From Chionoecetes opilio (lineage: Eukaryota > Arthropoda > Malacostraca > Decapoda > Majidae): a stretch of DNA of 64,000 nt. The notes under the pieces were generated by a model. It worked only from the letters and a program-made list of their open reading frames with translations, had not been told where the DNA came from and did not search any database. The stretch covers positions 61,001 to 125,000 of the forward strand of contig JACEEZ010018140.1 in NCBI GenBank assembly GCA_016584305.1, written 5' to 3'. Made by a program: the position numbers and the translations under genes. Positions 12,102 to 23,400 of the stretch are shown in pieces; the stretch's first letter is position 1, and each line of letters starts with the position of its first letter.

Positions 12102-15100
12102 CTAGACGAGGCCCATCTTGCAGCGGGCCAGGTGTTCCCGGGCAATGATCAGCCGCTGGATCTGGGCCGTGCCTTCATAAATTTGGTAAATCTTAGCGTC
12201 GCGCATGAGCTTCTCGACGGGGTATTCCGTGTTGAATCCGTTGCCGCCAAATATCTGCCGGTGAATCAGGATGTTAGCAAAAAGGTCACATTAAAGTGTA
12301 CTGCATGTTGATACAAACCTTTAAAGGAATTACAAACACTAAGATCAATGACATATTTACCTGCACAGAATTACTGGCCGCTCTGTTGGCAGCATCTCCA
12401 GCAAAGCCCTTGGCAATGGAGGCGTAGTAGGTGTTGCGGCGGCCCTGGTCCACCTCCCAGGCGGCCCGCATCCAGGCCAGGCGTCCCAACTCTGTCTCCA
12501 TGGCCATCTCAGCCAGCATGAAGGACACAGCCTGTAAACAACACCACAACATACATTATTTCTCATAACAATAGTCATAGTATTGTGAGGGACAGAACTG
12601 CAAGAGGCAGCAGGAGTCTGAAAATGTCACAAGACAAAATAAAAATTTAATTTCACAATACTCCCTGCCTGGAGAGACTTCTGGGAATTATTATAAAAAA
12701 GTATGTACCCTAACCTAACCTTATAGGTTTTAATGAAACCTAAACTAACCCTAACCACAAAGTATACCTAACTAACCTTATAGGTTTTAATGAAACCTAA
12801 CCTAACGTTAACCACAAAGTATACCTAACCTAACCTTAACCACAAAGTATACCTAACCTAACCTAAACCACAAAGTATACCTAACCTAACCTTAACCTTA
12901 ACCCTCTTACCTACTGAGGTTGTGGGAAGCAGGGAGAATGTAGCGCCGCTTTGTCTCTCCGCCGGTCTATGCCTCCGAACACCTGCATCCTACACAATCC
13001 AATACTCGCCATAAACTGATTCAAATCAAAGCCTTACAGTACAAAGATCCATTGTCTTAATTGAGAGCCTATGATGGCTTCCGAAAGTTCTCTGATTGGC
13101 TAACCGCTAACCTATCTTCTGTGTCTATTGCCTGAAAAAAACGAAATTCGAGCCTGTCATTGACTATGAATTCGAGCCTGTGATTGGCTAACATGTCCCT
13201 GGTCTTGAGTCACTTGTCACACAGTTGAACACAGAGTTTGTCACACTTTGTCAGTGTTGCATTAGTCGTCGGGGGAGGAGGGTGTGTCGTGTGCGCTATT
13301 AGATAACTATAAATAAAATTCAATCTGTAAATAACTTTTGAACGATACGCGGAAGTAGATTAGTACTGCACAGTATACTGAGCAAAAAATTTACAGAAAA
13401 CGTGAGTATTAAGCTCGGTAGCGACCGTGAAGTTCTCGTCCATTATAACCGGAAATAAAACTGAGTTGCTACATATTGTTTCACTGTACCCGGATGGTCA
13501 AAACGCTACAGTAACCCGGATGTCACACTAGCCTTATGTCCCGGGGTAGAGGGTTGTCACCCACCACAGGCTCAAGGGCTAATGCAATGGAGATGAGCAC
13601 CGAGGCCACGCGCACCATAGCGTATGCCCCCACCTTTACCTTTACGTAACTATTGCATCAGTGCTCTGAAAAATGTATCACTGACCGACAAATAAATAAA
13701 AAAATCACCTAAACTATAATTCATCTGTGATCCAATACATTACCTGGTGGTTGACGATTTGAGTGCCAAAAGTCTTCCTTTCAAGGGCATATTTTGTGGC
13801 CTCATCCAAAGCCCGCTGACTCAGACCGACGGCCCCCGCGGCCACGGGGGGACGGGTGCGGTCAAAGGCACCCATGGCTATTTTGAACCCAGCACCCTCA
13901 CCTGCAGAAAATACAACATAAGGCAATAACTGTCCACAAAGCTCTTTCCTTAACACAAGATGCAAGCAGATGATGCCATTTCATGGCCTAAACACCTGAT
14001 GACATTAAAACAAAGTCAAAGTGCAAGCAAATATCACTAAACAACACACCACCAAGCACGATGCAGTGTCTTGGCCCGTTTGATGTGTGTGTTGGCTCCA
14101 TGGATGCCACACCATGATACTACAGGTCACTGCGGATGTGTGGTGGACAACATGGCATTGCACCACCTCTCTTACACTTCATCACCTCTCACAACCCCCC
14201 TTCCCTTCCCTTCCCTTTTTCATACTGCAATGCACACAATTCTTACTTTACTTCATTATTTTCTATACTGTAAATATAAATTATCTTTCCCTGACACAAT
14301 TCAGTAGAAGACTGCTCGTAGGGCTGATAATTAGCAATCCTGAGTTAATGGATATGGCAAACCTTGAAAGAGTGTTTTATATTACATCTGAGGCTGTGTC
14401 GCTACTTCCACCATTACCTATAAGGACATTCTCCTTTGGCACTACCACATCAGACATGGAGAAGCCACAAGTGTTGGAGCAGCGCTGTCCCATGTTCAGC
14501 TCCTTCCGTCCCTTGGTCAGGCCCGGAGAGTCTCCATCCACGATGAAGCCGGTGAAAGCCTTGGAGGCTGACGTCTTGGGATCTGAGCTGGAAAAATGCC
14601 ATTCAATCAGTGATAGATATCAAAATTTTGACTAAATAGTATTCATAAATGTTAAAAAAAAGGAAAAATATGAACCTCATGTGGTAGTTTTTCTTCCAAT
14701 AACATTTCAATCTATGAACTTAAATGCTTCATACAATGATCTCCAATTTGTGCTCTGAAATGCCTGCCTGGGCTCATTACTCTGTGTACTAAACACATGA
14801 CTGAAGAATGCTTCATGAGCCCAAACTTGACTACCTTCTTCAAAAGGTCACAAAGCCCTGAAACTAGTTTCTGTGCCTTCCTAAGGCTTATTGAAGCAAT
14901 ATTCCAATAATGACTTTCTCTCTCTTTGTTTACACCCAGGCAAACCACCTCACATCCCTACATCATCATCTCCAACAAGCTGTGTATATTCAGTATAATA
15001 ATGTGTAGATATTGTGTAAGATTCATGACCATAAAATCACATCCCTTCTTGACTTCATAAGCATCTCATAAAAATTATTATATGCATAGTATGCAGTAGA

Positions 15101-16767
15101 GCCTCTCTAACTTGGACCCTCATTTCCCAGACAAATAGTCTGGGTGGACAAATTTAGTAAAACTTGGACGTGTGCCAGTAATATGACCCTCGGTGCTGTT
15201 GCTCATCATTGAGGTGTATTTTCTCTTGATTTAACCCTTTTTTAATGTTGCCTTAATAAGTATTGAGGACAATCTACGGTTGATAGTAAAATAAGAATCG
15301 GCTCCGAGGGTGAAAAACCATTTTCCGAGAAAGCTATTGTTCATTTGCTATAACTCGGGCAACTTGATAACTCTTGAGAGTCTCGACCCCCATATACAGG
15401 AGTCCGAGTTAGAGGGGTTCTACTGTATTGTCATGAAACTTATTGTGTGCATTGTATCTGCTAAAGTTTTATTCATAGTCACATCCTTGCACTGTTCAGA
15501 AATATGAGGTAGAGAGCAACTTATGTTTAGTTAGTGATCACCATCAACATGTGAGCCTTGTTCATTCTTAGCAACACTTTCCGGCCCACAACACACCCTG
15601 CTATAACTCACCTTGTGCGCGCCAAAACAAAATACCAGTTGGCAACACCCCCGTTGGTGATCCACATCTTCTGGCCGTTCAGGACATACTCGTCTCCCTT
15701 CTTCTCGGCCCTGGTCGCAATGCTGGCCACGTCCGAGCCGGCCCCGGGTTCCGTCACGCCATAGGCCTGCATCAACAGTCTCCATCAACACTCATAACAC
15801 CATGTTAACCCCTTGAGACCCAGAACGTAATTTCCATTGTAATTTGGGTACCATTACACGATTTTTAGTGAATATAAGCAATATTTTATAGATATGACCT
15901 GTTTAGTATCCTTGTCGACTAACTAATTTGGTATATTCAATTATTTTTTGTCCTTTTATGGCTAACAAGACATTTTTTATAGCAAAGGAAAGATCTGGGC
16001 GTGAAGGGGGTTAATGTTATTGGCACGTATTGAATGAACCACCATGTATGATGAGGCAAATATGCTTACCTACTATCACTAATGCAGTCAAATATACGTG
16101 CATGCTGTGGGCTCCTGTTTACATGTTCTCTGTTCCCTATTAATTTCTCATGCAGAAACCCTAAGCACTACATATTCAGAGCTTACACACAAATGTTTTA
16201 CTGTTCACATGGTTACACAGGCCACAATCAACATCCGAAATACTACTGTGGTTTCCTTCTATCCCTTACATGCTCAGGTGCAGTTCCCTGTAACGCTTTG
16301 GCCTAGACTTCCCTCTTTTTTTTACTACTTCTCTGACTTTTTCCATTATCCATTACTTTTCAGTTCTCATTCAAACACTTTTGTGCCTGCCACTTATTCT
16401 ACAGCCCCTAACATTTGCTCTTTAAATAACCTAAACACATCTCTCCTGCCTCAAAAATACATAGAAATACCCCCCCCCCCCCTGAATATATTATACGAGG
16501 GCTGTGCGCCCGCCGTGTTTCTAGCATGAAAAGAAACTTTAGATTGTGTTGTGATTATTTATGAAATATCTTATTCATGTCTTAACAAACACTAAGGGAG
16601 GGAGGAAGGGTACTCCGTAGTGTAGTGTTTAGCACACTCGGTTCATGACCAAGAAGTTAAATCCCGGGCGTAGCAATGAAAAATGGGTAATCTCCTTAAA
16701 ACCCGAGTTTCTGTCCACCCAGACAGTGAATGGGTACCGAGTGTTAACCGGGAGTCGTGTCCTGCCT

Positions 16768-16801
<34 letters not shown>

Positions 16802-19800
16802 ACACTAAGTATTACGGAAGTAAAATAAAAAATGTAGATATCGAAACGGGACCATTATTATTTTAATTTGAAGTTCAGTTATTTGAATTTAAACTTAGTT
16901 TCAATTGTTTTAATAGAAACTTTAGTTGTTTTAATTTAAACTTCAGTTGTTTTAATTTAAACTTCAGTTGTTTTAATTTAAACTTCAGTTGTTTTAATTT
17001 CAACTTCAGTTGTTTTAATTTGAGATTCACTTGTTTTAATTTGAAGTTCAGTTGTTTTAATTTGAGGTGAAAAGGTGTAGATAAATACACAAACTCACAC
17101 ACACACACAAACATAAAGTAGTATATTCATATGTATCATTGTGTCTCTAACTATACACACACATATATCTGTCTCCTCCACAATTAATTGTGCATACAGT
17201 GAGCCCACTCTATGTATTATATCTTTTGCAGAAAAAAATATAATAAATAAATGGTTAAATAAAATTTAAATAATGGCCGTCACACTTACACACATCAAGG
17301 GTTCCTCCGTCATGCGGCCGAGATACTTCTCCTTCTGCTGCTGGTTGCCCGCGATGATCACCGGCATTTGCTGTCAGGGAACAAGGGAGGAGTTAGAGAC
17401 AAAGGGACACGTCAAAGGGATGACACATCTCCATATGACAATCCCAGTGTCACAAGCGTTGTGATTGTTCACCTTCAGTCTTCCTGGATAGCCTCTCATG
17501 CTTTGGCAATGTATACTCAGGAGTAGACTTGCTAAGAGTCAACCAGAACGCTTCATTGTCCTTGTCAGATTTCTGTCCAATCTTGATGTTGATACTAAAG
17601 GAATGTTTTGCTTTGGCTCAAACCATCATCATCAAAATCTGGTTGCTTCTGCTGCTCTTTTGCCAAGTATGAAGCAGGATATGATGCAAATTCTATGTTG
17701 CATCATTCTAAAACCAGGTACATATTTCAGTTCGGAAAAAAAAAAATTGCAAACCCTTCAAAGCTGTCTACAAAGCTTCACTGAACTCTGGGACAAATGG
17801 ACCCTGCTGGTGGCATTGTTCCACACAAGATGATGCCAGCACTCCCCAGTCGCAAGTGGCTGTGTGGCCAATAACAGGCCATACAACAAGCAGTTGTGCC
17901 CTATTCATGTAACTTATGACTGGCAACTTGACTGTTTGTCTTACCCCAAGGTTGTTTGCCTCCATGGCTGTTTGGATGCCAGTACAAGCATAGGCAATCT
18001 CCTCCGTGATAAGACAGCCTTCAAACGTGCCCAGACCCAGCCCTCCATACTCTGCGGGGATGTGCGGGTTCATCAGACCCAAGTCCCAACCCTGAAACAC
18101 AAAATCTAGTTTAGTTTCATGTATGTTTTCCCTGCTACAATTAACCCAACTATATAGGTTTCTTATGAAAGTCACATATATAAAGATGACACATGAAATT
18201 CCAATCATAAGACCAAAACATGGAAGACATTATGCAAAAATATACCATAAATAATAGACAACATAAATAATGTGCGCAAATGCTGGAGACAAGAATGTAT
18301 CTATGCAAAATCATAACAATTTAATAAACATTGCAACAAACGCTGACCGTCTTGATGATGTCCACCGGGTATGCCATGGTCTTGTCGTATTCCTGAGCCT
18401 TGGGAAGAGCTACCTCTCGGGCAAACTTGCGTGCCAGTTGCTGTATCTCCTTCTGCTCCTGTGTGGGATCTGCCAAAAAGAAATGTCGACATATAATACC
18501 AAACATAATACTGTATACAACTTTCTGCAACAAGTAATTGATGAGTGCACCACATCTTGATCATAATTAGTCCCCCATTATCATAAGACAAAAAGGTGTT
18601 GTACCTCTATGAGATCTAGGAGTTTCCAATATCTTTGATACCAGAGCACCACCTCTGACAACTTCCATCATTGTACCATTTGTGGAAATTATCCATCAAC
18701 CACCCTCTCATAATTGGTAGAGTGGTGGTTTGATCCCCCCCCGCCCCCCTTGTGAGAGGTATTTTCCGCTCGTCATAGGAGAGGGCGTATAGGGATGTGT
18801 ATATATAATTATAATGGTAATGGGTAATATTAAGGTCATTTGAGTCAATGATTAGTACTGGGATAGGATAAATTAATACTCTCAGTGCAATTAACCATTT
18901 GCACCTTATATAATTAGCACCTTGATTGAAACGGCTGGTCATTGGCCGCACTCTTAGATTCTCGCCACCGACGGCTTGACACATATGATATTATCACGGC
19001 TGGCCGGCTCGCGGTAGAGAGAGGACAGTACACTCCAGCCATTCGTGATAGTAACATCTAATAAACTATCAGTACACTCCACCCCTCCGTGAGGATAAGA
19101 CGTGCTTGTAGTATATAAGTACAAGTATGTACAAGTTCACTACCAGCCCTCACCGAGTTAACATCTCTTATTAATATGAAGAGATTTTGTACATAGTTAA
19201 TTGTACATATAAGTGTAAACCAATAGGACCGTGTTAGAATACAACACTGATGACAATCCGCCGCGTCGTTAAGTTACTTGGTGTGATAACCACTTGACGC
19301 CAACCACGATTACGCCTCCACCTCCGCTCTTGTCATTCACGGGCGGCCTCGATCCCGGCGACCACATCGGATCACAAGACCATGCAGTGTTGATGATAAC
19401 CTACAGCCCATTTCAACCCACTATCCACCGATAAGTATCCTAGTTAGTTGATTAGCTGGGGTTAATGTGTCGGGCGATAGAACATGGGTTTGATTGATTA
19501 GGTAAGAACCTCATATTAAATATGCATGTGACATAAATTCCCACACCATTCATTCCTCTACCTTTACAAGATATTCTAAAGCCTTGACCATGTAACTCTG
19601 ACTCATCCTTCATCCACCTGCCATTTGCATTAGTAAGTGTTGGTACACACTAAGCTTCCCATCCCTGAAATGTTGAAGCTGAATGTACCTGAGACTTCCA
19701 AGATTTTTTTTCTTTAAATTCAGGATCGTTTGCATATCTCATCTAATGATATAGCTTGGAGTCAGAGCTTCAGATATACATTATAGTTACCACCTTTTGT

Positions 19801-20346
19801 AAACGGTATTGAAGTCATTTACCAAAACTAAATTTTTCATGACAAATAGCTTCCAAGACTAATCAAGGCTACATACCATTTACCAATATAATGCTAGAAA
19901 CATTTTTGACACCCACCAAAACAAACACCGCCACTCTGCGCTGCTGAGGCAGCAGCAACCGAGGGTTCGGTGCTGAAGGTCCGCACGGCAGGCCGGGACG
20001 CTGACACATGGCGCATTAGCTGTGGGATGCAACCATGTATTAATTACCATGAAGAAAAATGACAAAAGTTGTCTAATGCTTCTGTACCATTACATATTTC
20101 AATAAAATTTGGTCAAAGACACTCTGTGACTGTGAGCTAAAATAGGTAGTATCAAGAGATATATATGCTGCATCATAAACTATTTAGGTATGTGTCTCAA
20201 ACTAACACACATGTGGTCTATCCTTCAGTGCAATTAAACTAAATTATATATAATTATGCCTTCACACATGTGCTGATCATCACTGGAACTTGAAAGCTAT
20301 CATTATATATTCTAATACATATACAAATCTCATGTGTTCTTGCATG

Positions 20347-20419
<73 letters not shown>

Positions 20420-23400
20420 CATTCTTTCTTTTTGTAATTTTAAGGTTTATTATTATTTTTTTATAATGAGCCGGGCCAATAACAATAGAAATAAAAACAG
20501 TAGAAATAATCATAATTTTCCTCTCGATGGGTGATGCAGGTCTCCTACGCCAAAAATGCATAGAACTGACACCCCATAAATTCACACAATAATTACAATG
20601 AGTCATCTGAATTCTGAATTGTTTAACTGTAACTCCTCCCGTATCCCTAAACAATCACAACCACAATACAGTCGCCGTACTTATAACCGGAGGAAAAAGG
20701 GGCACAGGCACCGTATCATGAAGCATGGACTGGATGAAAACCTTGGCTGTACTCTGGGGTGGAAATGCAGTGACTATTATCCTCTTGTATGTAGGTCATC
20801 ACTATATACAAGAGAATGCAAACGTAGGGAGTGCAAATACCCACACATAAAAGGAACTAAAAGACCAAACAACCAGTACCCCAGATCAACCCAGCAAAGA
20901 AATCAGAGGGAAGCCAGAGGGCAACGATCACCACATACACATAGAAACGCTCCACCCCCTGAACACTACAGGCAAGATGCCCAAAGGCCAAATGGGCCCC
21001 CTCCTCAGGTATGGAACAATGCAAGTGGCCCCACCACACATATAAATAGAAATAACCGCACCCTTGGCATACAACAAAATGTAGACCAGGGTAATTTTTT
21101 AGAGCACATGGTGGAGAAACTACTGGACATGGAGAAACACTCAGTCCACAATCAACCGTCTAGTAGAACGTATAGACAGACTGGAAACGAGGCAGAGAGG
21201 GGGCTGCAGTCTCCAACACTAACCAGTTTCTATACTGGAAATATCAGGGGCCTTTATCCAATCTGCAATCAGACAAAGGTCCCAATGATTAAAGAGTTAG
21301 CAGACAGAAAACTTTCTCTTTATGGCCTTCACAGAAACTCACCTCACAAAAGATCACCTGGATGCAGAAGTGCAAATAGAAAACTACACACTCATCAGAC
21401 AGGATAGAGAAGGAAGAAAGCCATGGAGGAGTGGCAGTGTACGTAAAACAAGAGGTAACAGCCAGTGTAGAGGTACATACTTGTATCTTTCTCAAATGAT
21501 ACAACAGAAATGCTGGCAATATTTATCAAAGACCTTAACCTGGTAACAACAATCATATACAGGCCACCTAATACTAGTGTTAACGCTTTTCAAGAAATCA
21601 CAACCAAACTCCGCAACCTTCTAGAAGATCCTCCAAACGAATCTACAGTATTTTTAATACTGGGGGACTTTAACCTGCCTCACATTAGTTGGCCCTCCAT
21701 GAACATCGCAGGTGGTACACCAGAAGAAAGGGGCCAAGCGGTACAATTAACCTCACTTATGGAGGAGTATTTTTTACACCAGCTAATAATGGAGCCCACA
21801 AGAGGGAACAATCCTCATCATCAGCAACAGCTACGACTACCTCCACTCCTATGACATTGCGAAGACGGTGATGTCAGACCATAACCTCATCCATGCAAGG
21901 GCCAACATCAGAAATATTCCCACAAGAAACACAACAACGTCAGGCAGGATAGACTCTTTCCATGCATTAAATTTTTATGGAAGAAACATTGACTGGGATA
22001 AAGTCACAAAAGAACTAGATGCCATAAATTGGGAAAACATCTTTAGTGGAATGGAAGCCCACGAGATGTACGAAGTACTCTCCAGAAAATGCCTGCAAAT
22101 TTGTAAGGAACACATTCCCCTCAGGCGGTGGTCAGGAAGGAAACACCAAATACCCAGGGACAGACGAATACTGATGAAAAAGAGGGCCAATTTACAAAGA
22201 AAATTAAAGAAAGTAGCCTATGCTGTGGCAGCAAACGCAATACAACGTCAGCTACACTCACTGGAAGATGCACTTGCTCAATCACACGTACGGCAGAGAG
22301 AACAAGAGGAACAACGTGCCGTGGAAAATATAAAAGTCAACTCCAAATTTTTCTACTCTTACGCCAAGAAGAGATTGACCAGCACAACACTGGTTGGCCC
22401 TCTACTGAAAGAGAACGGGGAACTTGAAGATGGCCCACAGGAAATGGCAGAAATACTACAGACTGAGTATCAGAGAGTGTTTAGTAAACCTGATACTCAA
22501 AAACGGGTAACAGATCCTTGTACTTTCTTTAGCGAAAGGAAATGGGGTGACATTCTGCTCACGACATTTATGATAACCAGGGAAGACATAATCCAAGCCA
22601 TAACCAACATCGACCTGCAAGCAGCAGCAGGACCAGATGGTTACCATACTGTGTTTCTGAAAAATTGTAGGGAACAACTGGTCACACCCCTGAAGATACT
22701 GTGTACTACATCCCTCCTCACTGGCTCCGTCCCCCATGAACTCAAGCTGGGGACAATAACACCCATACATAAAGGAGGAAGCAAAGGACAGGCAAGCAGA
22801 TACAGACCAGTGGTCCTCACATCACACGTCATCAAGATCTTTGAAAGGATACTGCAGGCCAAGATGGTAAACCACCTGGAAGAAAGAGGGGCCTTCAATG
22901 ATGGACAACATGGCTTCAGAAGAGGCAGGTCTTGCCTATCAGAGCTTCTACAACACTATGAAGCTATATTAGAAGCAACTCAGGATGGAGATAATGCTGA
23001 TGTAGTCTACCTAGACTTTGCCAAGGCTTTTGACAAGGTAGATCATGGCATTCTCCTCCACAAACTCAAGAACCTTGGCATAACTGGCAGAGTAGGGAGG
23101 TGGATTCACAGTTTTCTTACCAACAGGCACCAAGTTGTCACCATAAATGGTAAACAGTCATCACAGTGTCAAGTCTTAAGTGGTGTTCCCCAAGGATCTG
23201 TGCTTGGCCCATTATTATTTCTGATCATGATATCAGACATTGACACAGATCTCAGATATTCCACTGCTACTTCATTTGCTGACGACACCCGTATACGGCA
23301 TAAAATAAAAACATCCCCAGACACCGATCTACTGCAGTGGGACCTCAATACAATAATAGAGTGGGCCAAAAAGAACAATATGGAATTTAACGGGGAAAAA

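Noticed and set aside
12063..12311. Plus-strand frame overlapping the last ACADM exon
   Set aside because: It is the antisense shadow of the minus-strand exon that encodes the catalytic glutamate segment.
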